A DNA stretch of 64,000 bases from Bradyrhizobium betae (GTDB lineage Bacteria > Pseudomonadota > Alphaproteobacteria > Rhizobiales > Xanthobacteraceae), in contig NZ_MZXW01000022.1 in NCBI RefSeq assembly GCF_004123905.1, positions 248,001-312,000 on the forward strand, given 5' to 3'. The notes under the pieces were generated by a model. It saw only the letters and a list, made by a program, of their open reading frames with translations. It made no database searches and had not been told where the DNA came from. The position numbers and the translations under genes were made by a program. Below, piece after piece: positions 26,769-35,774 of the stretch (the first letter of the stretch is position 1; each line of letters starts with the position of its first letter).

Positions 26769-28190
26769 TTACCTCAACCCGAACCAAAGCGTCGCAATGC
26801 CGAGGAACGAGAAGAAGCCGACCACGTCGGTCACCGTCGTCACGAACGTGCCCGACGCCACCGCCGGATCGGCCCTGACACGTTCGAGCGCCATCGGGAT
26901 CAAAATGCCGCCGAGCGCGCCGGCAAAGAGGTTCACGATGATGGCAAGGCCGATGACCATGCCGAGACCCGGGATCTTGAACCAGGCCACGGCCGCGATG
27001 CCCGTGATCACGGCGAAGGCGAGCCCGTTGACGAGGCCGACCAGGCCTTCGCGCATCACCACGCGCCAGGCGTTGGAGGCGCCGAGCTCACGCGTCGCCA
27101 GCGCGCGCACTGCGACCGTCATGGTCTGGGTCGCGGCATTGCCGCCCTGGCTCGCCACGATCGGCGCCAGCACGGCGAGCGCGACCATCTTTTCGAGCTG
27201 GCCCTCGAACAGGCCGAGCACGGAGGACGCCAGGAAGGCGGTGGCGAGATTGACCAGCAGCCAGTTGAACCGTGCGCGCGCGATGGTGAACACGGTGTCG
27301 GAGAGCTCTTCGTCGCTGTTGACGCCGCCGAGCGCCTTGAGGTCTTCGTCCGCCTCCTCCTCGATGACGTCGACGACGTCGTCGACGGTGATGACGCCGA
27401 CGAGGCGATCCTGGGTGTCGAGCACCGGTGCTGCGACGAGATTGTACTTGCCGAACATGCGCGCCACCTCCTCCTGGTCCTCCAGGACGGAGACGCGGCG
27501 GCGATCCTCGTCGGTCAGCTCGGCAAGCGCCACCGGGCGGCGCGCACGGAGCAGGACGTCGAGTGAGACCGCGCCATGCCAATGCTGGTCCTTGTCGACG
27601 ACATAGATCTCGTAGAAGCGATCGGGCAGATCCGGCGTCTCGCGCATGTAGTCGATCGCCTGCCCGACGGTGAAATCCTGCGGCACCGCGATGAACTCGG
27701 TCTGCATCCGGCGGCCTGCGGAATTTTCCGGATACAGCAGGCTGCGCTCGAGCGCGACGCGCTCCTGCAAGGGAAGCTTTTCGAGGATCTCCTCCTGCTC
27801 CGCCTCGTCGAGGGTTTCCAGCAGCTCGACCGCGTCGTCGGATTCGAGCTCGCGGACACCTTCCGCGACCGTCTCCGGCGGCAACTCCTCGAGGATGTCG
27901 TCGCGGACGGTCTCGTCGACCTCGTTCAGCGCCGAGAAGTCGAAGTCGCGGCCGGTGAGCTCGACCAGGCGGACGCGGTCGTCGGGCTCCAGCGCGCCGA
28001 TCAGATCGCCGAGATCGGCCTCGTGCAGCTCTGCGACACAGGCGCGCAGCGCGGCGCTGTCGCCGGCCTCGATCGCATGGGCAATCTCCGCGACGAATTC
28101 GTGCCTGATATCGCCGTCTTCATTGCGCATCGGCACATGGTCGAGTACCGAGGCCTCGGCAGATGGAGCACCGTCCATATGTTCATCCAT
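26769..28190 (-). CDS. mgtE: Magnesium channel/transporter MgtE
   Basis: A 473-residue Mg2+ channel. The acidic N domain (about 25-150) and two CBS domains (about 150-275, with AGRRMQTEFIAVPQDFTVGQAI and VDVIEEEADEDL) sense cytoplasmic Mg2+ and gate the pore. The membrane domain (about 300-473) has five helices, including the conserved PIVASQGGNAATQTMTV pore motif and NLFAGALGGILIP. ATG 28188-28190 has GAGG 6 bases upstream; a longer in-frame start adds 28 residues from the divergent intergenic region. It is divergent from the first deacetylase gene. No M-box or other magnesium riboswitch is visible in the 77-base gap. Confidence 0.95.
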   Translation of the reverse strand: MDEHMDGAPSAEASVLDHVPMRNEDGDIRHEFVAEIAHAIEAGDSAALRACVAELHEADLGDLIGALEPDDRVRLVELTGRDFDFSALNEVDETVRDDILEELPPETVAEGVRELESDDAVELLETLDEAEQEEILEKLPLQERVALERSLLYPENSAGRRMQTEFIAVPQDFTVGQAIDYMRETPDLPDRFYEIYVVDKDQHWHGAVSLDVLLRARRPVALAELTDEDRRRVSVLEDQEEVARMFGKYNLVAAPVLDTQDRLVGVITVDDVVDVIEEEADEDLKALGGVNSDEELSDTVFTIARARFNWLLVNLATAFLASSVLGLFEGQLEKMVALAVLAPIVASQGGNAATQTMTVAVRALATRELGASNAWRVVMREGLVGLVNGLAFAVITGIAAVAWFKIPGLGMVIGLAIIVNLFAGALGGILIPMALERVRADPAVASGTFVTTVTDVVGFFSFLGIATLWFGLR

Positions 28191-28267
28191 GGTGCGCCTC
28201 GCCGTTTGACAGGTTGGTGATCTGAGCTGATGGTTCAGGCAATACCCACAAGGCAACTCCGAGCGCA

Positions 28268-29074
28268 ATGGCAAAGATGCTTCGGCGGAAATGGACCTCG
28301 ATGTCGCTGGCTGCGGTCCTCGCGGCCCTCGCCGGCATCGCCGCGACGGAGGCTGCCGAGTGCCCGCGCAAGGACGCGCTCGGCACCTCGCGCATTCTCA
28401 GCGTCGATGCCAAGACCACGCCGCGCGTCGGCCTGAAGAGCTTTCCGCAGACGCTGGCGCTGGCCGATCACGAGGTCGTGCTGACCTTCGACGACGGCCC
28501 GCATCCGCCGACGACGTCGAAGGTGCTGGCGGCGCTGGCGCAGGAATGCGTGCGCGCGACCTTCTTCCTGATCGGCCTGCACGCCTCCGAACATCCGGAC
28601 ATGGTCAAGCGCATCGCGCGCGAGGGCCACACCATCGGCCACCACACCTGGTCACATCCGTTCATGGCGCGGATCCCGTTCGACAAGGCGAAGAGCGAGA
28701 TCGATCGCGGCATTGCCGCCGGTGAGATGGCGCTGCACGGCACCTTCACGACGACACCCTCGACGCCGTTTTTCCGCTTCCCCTATTTCGAGGCGACGCA
28801 AGCCGAGCTCGACCTGCTGCAGTCGCGCGGCATCGTCGTGTTCGGGGCAGATCTCTGGGCCAGCGACTGGAACGAGATGACGCCGGAACAAGAATTGAAG
28901 CTCATCACCGAGCGCCTCGCGGCCGCCGGCAAGGGCATCATCCTGTTCCACGATCCCAAGGCGCGGACGGCCGCGATCATGCCGGCCTTCCTGCGGTATC
29001 TGAGGGAGAACGGTTTTCGCGTGGTTCACGTGGTGCCGGCGGGCCCATCGCAGAAGAACGCCGATACGCGCTGA
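28268..29074 (+). CDS. Polysaccharide deacetylase (NodB domain), first of two
   Basis: A 268-residue secreted carbohydrate esterase 4 protein. A signal peptide ends near ATEAAEC (residues 26-32). NodB motifs are intact: TFDDGP with D75 (base) and D76 (metal), and H126-TWS-H130 completing the metal triad; RFPYF and the late LFHD motif follow. It should remove N- or O-acetyl groups from a surface polymer. The ribosome site before ATG 28268 is weak; an ATG at 28277 is an alternative. The second, longer deacetylase gene follows on the same strand after 157 bases. Confidence 0.88.
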   Translation: MAKMLRRKWTSMSLAAVLAALAGIAATEAAECPRKDALGTSRILSVDAKTTPRVGLKSFPQTLALADHEVVLTFDDGPHPPTTSKVLAALAQECVRATFFLIGLHASEHPDMVKRIAREGHTIGHHTWSHPFMARIPFDKAKSEIDRGIAAGEMALHGTFTTTPSTPFFRFPYFEATQAELDLLQSRGIVVFGADLWASDWNEMTPEQELKLITERLAAAGKGIILFHDPKARTAAIMPAFLRYLRENGFRVVHVVPAGPSQKNADTR

Positions 29075-29231
29075 TGCCGGAATGTCACGGGGGCGCAAAT
29101 TGGGGTGATTTTGGCCCTATTAACAGTCTGTTCATGCTACGCCATGCAATGATGGAAGGGGCCGCCTGAACCGTTTTGGGGCGTCTCCGACCTACTATGG
29201 CGGCAACCGCGTATGAGGGCAGACGAGGTTC

Positions 29232-30530
29232 ATGATCGGAAGTAGCGTTGTAGTTCGGACGCGATCGTGGATCGTCCTTTGTATTGGCCTGCTGACCCTC
29301 GCTCCGCCAGCAGCGTATGCGGCCGACTGCCCCGGCCATCCGGACGCGCTCGGGACGTCCCGCACCCTCGTGGTGGATCCGCGCGAGCATCCGCGCATTG
29401 GCACCATGCAGTATCGCGAGACGTTGCCGCTGAAGGACCATGAAGTCGTCCTGACCTTCGACGACGGTCCGCTGCCGAAATATTCGAACCAGATCCTCAA
29501 GATGCTCGACGACGAGTGCATCAAGGCGACTTTCTTCATCATCGGCGGCCAGGCCAAGGCGAACCCGGAAGGCGTGCGCAAGCTGGTGGCGGCGGGTCAC
29601 ACCGTCGGCACCCACAGCATGAACCATCCGCTGACCTTCGACCGGATGCCGATCGAAAAATACGAGCCCGAGATCAACGGCGGCATCCAGTGGACCTCGG
29701 CCGCAATGACCGATCCGACCAAGCTCGCGCCGTTCTTCCGCATTCCCGGCCTGATGCGCGCCGAAGGTGTCGAGAACTATTTGATCTCGCGCGGCATCCA
29801 GGTCTGGAGCGCCGACTTCCCCGCCGATGACTGGCGCCATGTGTCGTCCGACCGCGTCTATCAGCTCGCGATCCAGCGGCTGGAGGCCAAGGGCAAGGGC
29901 ATCTTGCTGCTGCACGACATCCAGGCGCGCACTGTGGCGGCGTTGCCGAAAATCCTCCGCGACCTCAAGGCGCGCGGCTATCGCATTGTCCATGTGGTGC
30001 CGGCGACCGCCGACCTGCCGGCGACGCCGACCACGGCGGTGGAATGGCTGCTGCATCCGCCGACCGAGACGACGCCGATCGCGCGCTGGCCTTCAGTGCC
30101 GAACTTCGTGTTCACGCAGAGCACGATGCTTCCGGCGCCCTCGCTGACCGATCTCAATGCGCAGACCGAGCATCAGCCGCTGCTGCCGCGCCGGACCAAG
30201 GGGCAGTTGGATGTCGCGTCCACCCTGCCCGTCCCCGGCCACGATCTCTTTGCGATCCCGGAAGGCTCGATCGAGGTGCTGCTGTCGACGACCCTGTCGC
30301 GGCGCGCCGCGACCCGGCTGGCGATGGCGGCCGAGACGCCGCGCGCGGCCAAGGGCAAGTCCGGAAGCATCAAGTCCGGAAGCATCAAGGCCGGCAAGTC
30401 GCGCGCCTCCCGGACCGCCGACGCTGCACACGGCACCCCGAAACATACCGCACAGACCAAGGGTACTGCACAGAAGGGTACAACGCCCCACCCGACCCGC
30501 GTCGCGACCAGCGTGAAGAAACGCGCTTAA
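29232..30530 (+). CDS. Polysaccharide deacetylase (NodB domain), second of two
   Basis: A 432-residue secreted NodB-domain protein. A signal peptide ends at about residue 31 (AAYAAD). The motifs are TFDDGP (D77, D78), GTHSMNH (H128, H132), RIPG and LLHD. Residues up to about 265 parallel the first deacetylase (shared opening C-P-x-x-x-D-A-L-G-T-S-R-x-L and DHEVVLTFDDGP), so the two are tandem paralogues. The extra C-terminal 165 residues are low complexity and end Lys/Ala/Thr-rich. ATG 29232 has GAGG upstream. It converges with a small membrane protein gene 4 bases away. Confidence 0.88.
   Translation: MIGSSVVVRTRSWIVLCIGLLTLAPPAAYAADCPGHPDALGTSRTLVVDPREHPRIGTMQYRETLPLKDHEVVLTFDDGPLPKYSNQILKMLDDECIKATFFIIGGQAKANPEGVRKLVAAGHTVGTHSMNHPLTFDRMPIEKYEPEINGGIQWTSAAMTDPTKLAPFFRIPGLMRAEGVENYLISRGIQVWSADFPADDWRHVSSDRVYQLAIQRLEAKGKGILLLHDIQARTVAALPKILRDLKARGYRIVHVVPATADLPATPTTAVEWLLHPPTETTPIARWPSVPNFVFTQSTMLPAPSLTDLNAQTEHQPLLPRRTKGQLDVASTLPVPGHDLFAIPEGSIEVLLSTTLSRRAATRLAMAAETPRAAKGKSGSIKSGSIKAGKSRASRTADAAHGTPKHTAQTKGTAQKGTTPHPTRVATSVKKRA
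30360..30389 (+). repeat. Two perfect 15-base tandem repeats inside the deacetylase gene
   Basis: TCCGGAAGCATCAAG occurs twice in a row (30360-30374, 30375-30389), encoding SGSIK twice in the basic tail. Copy number can vary without breaking the frame. Confidence 0.8.
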
Positions 30531-30534
30531 GCCC

Positions 30535-30909
30535 TCACTGCCGCATGATGGCGGCCACGCAAAGCAGCACGATCAGCGCCAGGAAGAACAGGTCCATATA
30601 GGATTTGAGTTCGCCGTCGCGGCGCAGCCGGGCCACGTCGGCGACGACCTGCTTGCGCGCGCTGGTTCCGCCCGAGCCGTCATTGATCGGGGCCTGCAGG
30701 CGCTTCGTCTCGGCCTCCAGCTTCTCGATCTTCTGGAAGAAGTAGAACGCACGCAGCGTCGAGGCCGCGCGCATGCCGGTATAGACCAGCACCAGGATCG
30801 CGATGATCGCCCGGTTCTGGTATTTCTCCATGAAGTTCAGGCTGAAATAGACCATCGCCATGAATGCGAAATTGGTGACGAAGCGGTAGACGAAGCTAAG
30901 AAAGACCAT
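30535..30909 (-). CDS. Small integral membrane protein, unknown
   Basis: A 124-residue protein with three membrane helices (about 5-27, 32-47 and 103-122). A charged, coiled-coil-like stretch lies between helices 2 and 3 (FFQKIEKLEAETKRLQ and ARKQVVADVARLRRDGELKSYMD). I recognise no family. It converges with the second deacetylase gene, stop to stop. The start ATG at 30907-30909 is followed by a plausible frame throughout. Confidence 0.65.
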   Translation of the reverse strand: MVFLSFVYRFVTNFAFMAMVYFSLNFMEKYQNRAIIAILVLVYTGMRAASTLRAFYFFQKIEKLEAETKRLQAPINDGSGGTSARKQVVADVARLRRDGELKSYMDLFFLALIVLLCVAAIMRQ

Positions 30910-31198
30910 GCTGGCTCCAGCCTTCGGCGGTACGACCGTTCGGCTTCCGAGAGTTCAGGGATACGGCTCACAGGCCGGAACAGCCGACCTGAACGCCGCG
31001 CGAGGCCCGTCTACGCCAACTTTGTTTCAACAAAGATACGATCGTCCGCGCAATTGCCGCCTTTTAGCCACGCGCGGCCATAATGCAAGCCGGACCACGT
31101 TGACCGGCCCGTTCCGCGCACCGGAGCGCCACGGCTCAATGGAGATTTGGCGGAAGTCGCGATAGACTATCGGGTGCCGCCACATCTGGGGTCTGCCG

Positions 31199-31456
31199 AT
31201 GCCGAAGAAGGGAATCACGGGCCACGACGACTGGGTTCTGACCGAAGCGCTGGCGACCGCGCTGGTCGCACTGGAGCAGCTCGAACCCAAGCATCGGCCA
31301 AACGCGCATATGGACGACATCCGCAAGATGCTGGCGAACGGCAAGGAGCCGGCGGCGGTGAGCCTGCACCTCGCCCAGGCCAAATGCCGCCTGTTTCCGG
31401 ACACGGATCCGCTCGAGATCTACAAGGAATACGGGATTGGCGAGGAATATGGCTGA
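31199..31456 (+). CDS. Small conserved protein (85 residues)
   Basis: An 85-residue soluble protein, mainly helical (DDWVLTEALATALVALEQLEPKHRP, DDIRKMLANGKEP). It ends with an acidic segment, LEIYKEYGIGEEYG. I do not recognise a family. The ATG is weakly preceded by GGGG. It converges with the ABC binding protein gene 31 bases away. Confidence 0.6.
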   Translation: MPKKGITGHDDWVLTEALATALVALEQLEPKHRPNAHMDDIRKMLANGKEPAAVSLHLAQAKCRLFPDTDPLEIYKEYGIGEEYG

Positions 31457-31487
31457 GGAGGGCCGCTCCGGCCTCGCCCGGCCCAGG

Positions 31488-32756
31488 TCAGTTTGCCGAC
31501 GTCTTGAGCAACGGACATTCGCTCTGGCTCAGGGGGAGAAAAGCGTCCTCGGCCGGTATTTTCTCGACCACGTTATAGTAGTCCCAGAGGGTCTTGACCT
31601 CCGCAGGCTTCTTGACCTCGACCAGATAGAAATCGTGCACGAGCTTGTTGTCGGCGCGCAGCCGTGCGCCCGGCGCGTAGAAATCGTCCACCGGCATCGC
31701 GCGCATCTTGTCGAGGACCGCGTTGGTCTCGTCCGTTCCGGCCGCAGCCGCCGCTCTCAGATATTGTAACACGGCGGAGTAGACGGCGGCCTGCGGCGCG
31801 GTCGGCATCGCCTTGTGGAGCTTGTAGAACCTCTGGCCGAACGCGCGCGTCTCATCGTTGAGGGCCCAATACCAGGCGGTGACGGTCGTTAGTCCCTTGG
31901 CCGTGTCGACGCCCATGGCGTGCACGTCGGTCAGGAACATCAGCTCGGCGACCGGCTTCTGCGATCCCATGTTCATTCCGAACTCGTGCCATTGCTTCAT
32001 CGCGGTCACGAGCTGCTCACCGGCATTGGCGAAGGCGACGACCTTGGCCTTCGAGGCCTGGGCTTGCAGCAGGAACGAGCCGTAGTCGGCGTTTCCGAGC
32101 GGGTGAAAGACGGCACCAAGCGACTTTGCTTGTCCTTCCGCGAGCACACGCTGGGACACCTCCACCATATTGCGTCCGAACGCATAGTCGGCCGCGATGA
32201 AGAACCAGCTGTCATAGCCTTGCGACACCAGCCTGCGAACCGATCCGGAGACGAGATTGTAATTGTCGTGCAGCCACATCAATCCGGTACGCGAACATTG
32301 CTTGCCGCCGATCTCCGTGGTGCCGACCGCCGAATAGATGACGATCCTGTTCTTGTCGCGCGCGATCGACTGGATCGCGAGCGCGACCGCCGAGTTTCCG
32401 ACATCGGCCACCATGTCGACGCCGTCGACGTCGAACCATTTGCGGACAATTTGCGCCCCTATGTCCGGCTTGTTCTGATGGTCGGCGAAGATGATCTCCA
32501 CCTTGATGTCAGGAGTCGCTCTCTGAAAATCCTCAGCGGCCAACTTTGCGGCGACGACGGAGCCTGGTCCAGAATTGTCCGACAATGGGCCGGACTGATC
32601 GTTGATGATGCCGATCTTGATGACCCCGCCGGAAAAGTCGGCAGCCGCGCTCCGCTCGGCGAGCGCGAGCGGCCCCAGCGCCAGGGCAAGTCCGAAGGTG
32701 AACCGGGCAAGCGGGATGCGCCATGACTGCAACTTCCGAACACGACAAGGCGCCAT
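31488..32756 (-). CDS. ABC transporter substrate-binding protein (LivK-like)
   Basis: A 422-residue periplasmic binding protein of the branched-chain amino-acid/amide family (Peripla_BP_6). A signal peptide ends near ERSAAADF. The mature part opens VIKIGIINDQSGPLSDNSGPGSVVAAKLAAEDF, typical of LivK-type receptors, and has a single disulfide-type Cys pair late in the chain. ATG 32754-32756 is preceded by GGAGGGGG; the ATG four codons earlier has none. No permease or ATPase genes adjoin it, so it is an orphan receptor or uses a distant transporter. It is 85 bases downstream of the isonitrile hydratase gene on the same strand. Confidence 0.88.
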   Translation of the reverse strand: MAPCRVRKLQSWRIPLARFTFGLALALGPLALAERSAAADFSGGVIKIGIINDQSGPLSDNSGPGSVVAAKLAAEDFQRATPDIKVEIIFADHQNKPDIGAQIVRKWFDVDGVDMVADVGNSAVALAIQSIARDKNRIVIYSAVGTTEIGGKQCSRTGLMWLHDNYNLVSGSVRRLVSQGYDSWFFIAADYAFGRNMVEVSQRVLAEGQAKSLGAVFHPLGNADYGSFLLQAQASKAKVVAFANAGEQLVTAMKQWHEFGMNMGSQKPVAELMFLTDVHAMGVDTAKGLTTVTAWYWALNDETRAFGQRFYKLHKAMPTAPQAAVYSAVLQYLRAAAAAGTDETNAVLDKMRAMPVDDFYAPGARLRADNKLVHDFYLVEVKKPAEVKTLWDYYNVVEKIPAEDAFLPLSQSECPLLKTSAN

Positions 32757-32841
32757 TGCCCCCTCCATTCCAGCATCGCGACGGATGTCAGCGATGACCT
32801 GCCCCGATTATCCCAATGTCCGATCGGCAGTTTCGCAGCTG

Positions 32842-33528
32842 CTATCCTTGCTGACCGACGGCCTTCCTGACGAACTCCAGCCGCCGCGCCTGCGCCGGCG
32901 CAACGCGCTCCTTCATCGCCGCGACGATCGCCGCGGGCGCTGTATCCGGCGAGCCGGCCTCGAACGGTGGCGCGGGATTATATTCCATGCGGAGCTGGAT
33001 CATCTCGGCAGCCGCCCGGCCTCGCAACATCGAGACCAGGGTGAGCGCGAAATCGATTCCGGCCGTGATGCCGCCGCCCGTCATGCGGTTGCGATCGATG
33101 CAGACCCGCTCGCGCGACACCGAGGCGCCGAAGAACGGCAAGGCATCGACGGCCGTCCAGTGCGTCGCTGCGCGGTACCCTTGCAAGAGGCCGGCAGCGC
33201 CAAGCACGAGCGAGCCGGTGCAGACCGACGTGACGTAAGTCGCGCCCCTCTCCTGCCTGCGCAGAAACGCCAGCACCTCCTCGTCGAGCATCAGCTCGTC
33301 GGTGCCATAGCCGCCGGGAACGCAGATCACGTCGAGCTGCGGGCAATCGGCGAAGGTGACGGTCGGCGTCAGCATGATCACGGAATCGCTCGGCACAGGT
33401 TCGATGCGTTTCCAGACCAGATGCACGTTCACATCAGGCAGGCTGGAGAAGACCTGCGCCGGACCTGTGAGATCGAGCTGGGTGACACGGGGAAAAACCA
33501 GAAGACCGATCTGCAACGGACCCGACAT
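32842..33528 (-). CDS. inhA: Isonitrile hydratase (DJ-1/PfpI superfamily)
   Basis: A 228-residue DJ-1/PfpI-fold enzyme. It matches the Pseudomonas isonitrile hydratase pattern closely: QIGLLVFPRVTQLDLTGP at the start, VTSVCTGSLVLGAAGLLQG with nucleophile C103, ATHW, GGGITAGIDFALTL and AGSPDTAPA near the end. The known enzyme turns isonitriles (R-NC) into N-substituted formamides. The ATG at 33526-33528 has GAGGTGG upstream; longer in-frame starts add 61 residues from the divergent promoter. It is divergent from a GlxA-type regulator with a perfect palindrome between them. Confidence 0.85.
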   Translation of the reverse strand: MSGPLQIGLLVFPRVTQLDLTGPAQVFSSLPDVNVHLVWKRIEPVPSDSVIMLTPTVTFADCPQLDVICVPGGYGTDELMLDEEVLAFLRRQERGATYVTSVCTGSLVLGAAGLLQGYRAATHWTAVDALPFFGASVSRERVCIDRNRMTGGGITAGIDFALTLVSMLRGRAAAEMIQLRMEYNPAPPFEAGSPDTAPAAIVAAMKERVAPAQARRLEFVRKAVGQQG

Positions 33529-33555
33529 GACCCACCTCGACATCGTGCTTGACGG

Positions 33556-33568
33556 TGACAGCCTGTCA
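33556..33568. promoter_or_regulatory. Perfect palindrome between inhA and the GlxA-type regulator
   Basis: TGACAG-C-CTGTCA is a 13-base perfect palindrome in the 92-base divergent gap. Its position suits an operator for the regulator next to it; this is inference. Confidence 0.5.
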
Positions 33569-33620
33569 TGTTCGCCTTGAGGTCGGAAACGGCGTAATTC
33601 CCTCATTTTTGGACGCGTCC

Positions 33621-34559
33621 ATGATCGGCTTCCTGATCTTTCCCGAATTCCAGTTGCTGGACGCGGCCGGCCCGATCTCGGTGTTCGAGATCGCAAGACG
33701 TTACGTGCCAAACGCCCCGCAGGTCATCACGGTCGCAACCAAGGCCGGCGCCGTGCGCAGCTCGTCGGGCACCGAGATGTTTGCGCGCAGCTTGCGCGCG
33801 GCGAGCCCCGTCACGACGCTGCTCGTTGCAGGCGGCGAAGGCGTCGAAGCAGCCACGCGCTGCAAGACGACGATCGCCTTCATTCGGAGACTGGCGAAGC
33901 GCGGCGTGCGCATGGCCAGCGTTTGCAACGGCGCCTACCTGCTCGCGGAGGCCGGACTCCTGGACGGCCGCAGCGCGACCACGCACTGGTCTTGCACGCG
34001 CGACTTCACCGGACGCTATCCCAATGTCAGGCTGGAGCCGGACCAGATCTTCATCCGGGACGATCGCGTGTGGACGTCGGCGGGCATCACCGCAGGGATC
34101 GATCTCGCACTCGCCATGATCGCCGAGGACCACGGCGAAGAGGTCTCGCAAGCGGTCGCGCGACAGCTGGTGCTCTATCAGCGCCGCGGCGGCGGGCAGT
34201 CGCAGTTCTCGACCTTGCTCGAACTCAAGACGCCGAACGGCCGCTTCGGCGGCCTCTTGTCCTGGGTGCGCGAGAACCTAGACGCGCAGCTCACGGTCGA
34301 CGCTCTCGCCGAACGCGCTGGCTTGAGCGCGCGGCATTTCGTGCGTTCCTTCATCGCCGAAACCGGATCGACGCCGACCAAGGCCGTCGAGCGGTTGCGG
34401 GTCGAGGTGGCGCGCGAGCGGGTGCAGTCCTCCGGCGAAGCCATCGAGCGCGTCGCGCAATCGACAGGTTTTCGCGACCCCGAGCGGATGCGCCGTGCCT
34501 TCATCCGCGCCTTCGGTCAGCCGCCGCAATCGCTGCGACGCTCGGCGCGGAGTGTGTGA
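33621..34559 (+). CDS. GlxA-family AraC-type regulator
   Basis: A 312-residue transcription factor with an N-terminal DJ-1/PfpI-like effector domain (about 1-190; FLIFPEFQLLDAAGPISVFE, and VCNGAYLLAEAGLLDGRSATTHW with a cysteine at the nucleophile-elbow position) and a C-terminal AraC helix-turn-helix pair (about 215-305; LTVDALAERAGLSARHFVRSF). ATG 33621 has GGA upstream. It shares the DJ-1 fold with the divergent isonitrile hydratase, a common pairing in which regulator and enzyme may sense related compounds. It probably controls inhA and itself. Confidence 0.88.
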   Translation: MIGFLIFPEFQLLDAAGPISVFEIARRYVPNAPQVITVATKAGAVRSSSGTEMFARSLRAASPVTTLLVAGGEGVEAATRCKTTIAFIRRLAKRGVRMASVCNGAYLLAEAGLLDGRSATTHWSCTRDFTGRYPNVRLEPDQIFIRDDRVWTSAGITAGIDLALAMIAEDHGEEVSQAVARQLVLYQRRGGGQSQFSTLLELKTPNGRFGGLLSWVRENLDAQLTVDALAERAGLSARHFVRSFIAETGSTPTKAVERLRVEVARERVQSSGEAIERVAQSTGFRDPERMRRAFIRAFGQPPQSLRRSARSV

Positions 34560-34598
34560 GCGGAAATTGGTCGCTCCGCGCACGCAGTCATTGCCGGC

Positions 34599-35774
34599 TC
34601 AGCTGCCATACTGCTGCTTCATGTATTTCAGGTAGTTGCCGAGATGGTGCTGCCAGAAATAGTCCAGCGTCTGGCATCCCGGCGTCCCGTCGGTCGGGTT
34701 GCCGCCCGGGGTGGCGAATAGCGGCAGCAGCGCGCCGACGTCGGCATAGTTCAGCGAGGCCTGAATCTGGTCGAGGATCTGCTGGATCACATCCGAGATC
34801 GTCGATCCCGTGATCGGTGTGGCATTTGCCGCGCCGAGATCGGCGGCTTTCAAATGGATCGTCTCGGATGTCAGCCTCAGAGAAAGACTCCCGACCCGCT
34901 GCTTGAGCCGCCTCACCGCATCGTCGCGAACGCGATTGACGGCGCTCTCACCGTCGGCGACCACGCTGCCGAGCGCGATCATGGCCTCGGGATTGGGGCT
35001 GCCGTTGAACCCACGCAACGGATTTGGCGTGTTGAGGTCTGAGATCCACTCCAGGGCAAACGGCGCCTGCGGCACCCAGTCCTGCGTCGATGTCACCGCC
35101 CAGGCGTATCCGTCGACCCCGGCAAGCTGCGCGTAATCGTATGCGTAATGGTCGTTGCCGCCCTTGGCAGGCGCGAAGGTGTAGGTCTTGTAGGCCGGCC
35201 CCTTGAAAACATCCGTCGAGTGCCGGACCAGCGAGGTGAGCAGCGTGGCAATCGATGCACCCTGGCTGTGCCCGGTGACGTAGACGTCGTTGCCCTGCTC
35301 CGCGAGCAGCGCCAAGGTCACGAACAATGGGCTATCGGTGGTGAACAGCATGAGCAGCAAACTCAGAGCGAAGCCCGAATGCACACCGGCTTTCACCGCA
35401 CTGTCACCCTCATCGCGGGCGAGATAGAACGGCAGCGAGATCGAACCGAGCTTCACGTCAAAGCGCGCGTTGATCAGGGGGAACAGCAAATCGGCCAACA
35501 CGCTGGCCGCACTTGCGACCGTACCGCGCACGGCGATCGCGTATTGGGTGCTGTCACTCTGGTTCTGCCAGACCTGCCAGTAATTATCCAAGAGCGTGGA
35601 GCTCGTCGGGGTGAGGTCCTTGCGGATCGTCCAATTCGAGCTTGGATCGGGCACGGGGGGAACGCCGCAGGTTGCCACCACTTCGGTCAGCGATGGCGTG
35701 CCGGCATAGGCATGCTGCGCCATCTCGAGCAGAAGTTGCGCCTCCGCGAATTGGAATCCCGGCTTGAGCGTCAT
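34599..35774 (-). CDS. Class 3 lipase-family protein
   Basis: A 391-residue alpha/beta-hydrolase of the lipase class 3 family. The nucleophile elbow is G168-H-S170-Q-G (VTGHSQGASIATLL), with the family IAVRGT segment at about 79-85 for the oxyanion side and AVTSTQDWVPQAP supplying the likely catalytic Asp. A histidine near the end (WQHHLGNY) could complete the triad. There is no classical signal peptide. The sequence lacks membrane helices. The gene stands alone between a regulator stop and a long gap. Confidence 0.8.
   Translation of the reverse strand: MTLKPGFQFAEAQLLLEMAQHAYAGTPSLTEVVATCGVPPVPDPSSNWTIRKDLTPTSSTLLDNYWQVWQNQSDSTQYAIAVRGTVASAASVLADLLFPLINARFDVKLGSISLPFYLARDEGDSAVKAGVHSGFALSLLLMLFTTDSPLFVTLALLAEQGNDVYVTGHSQGASIATLLTSLVRHSTDVFKGPAYKTYTFAPAKGGNDHYAYDYAQLAGVDGYAWAVTSTQDWVPQAPFALEWISDLNTPNPLRGFNGSPNPEAMIALGSVVADGESAVNRVRDDAVRRLKQRVGSLSLRLTSETIHLKAADLGAANATPITGSTISDVIQQILDQIQASLNYADVGALLPLFATPGGNPTDGTPGCQTLDYFWQHHLGNYLKYMKQQYGS

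Noticed and set aside
31020..31035. CTTTGTTTCAACAAAG short inverted repeat upstream of the 85-residue gene
   Set aside because: A 6-base stem is expected by chance in a window this size and no promoter or terminator feature supports it.
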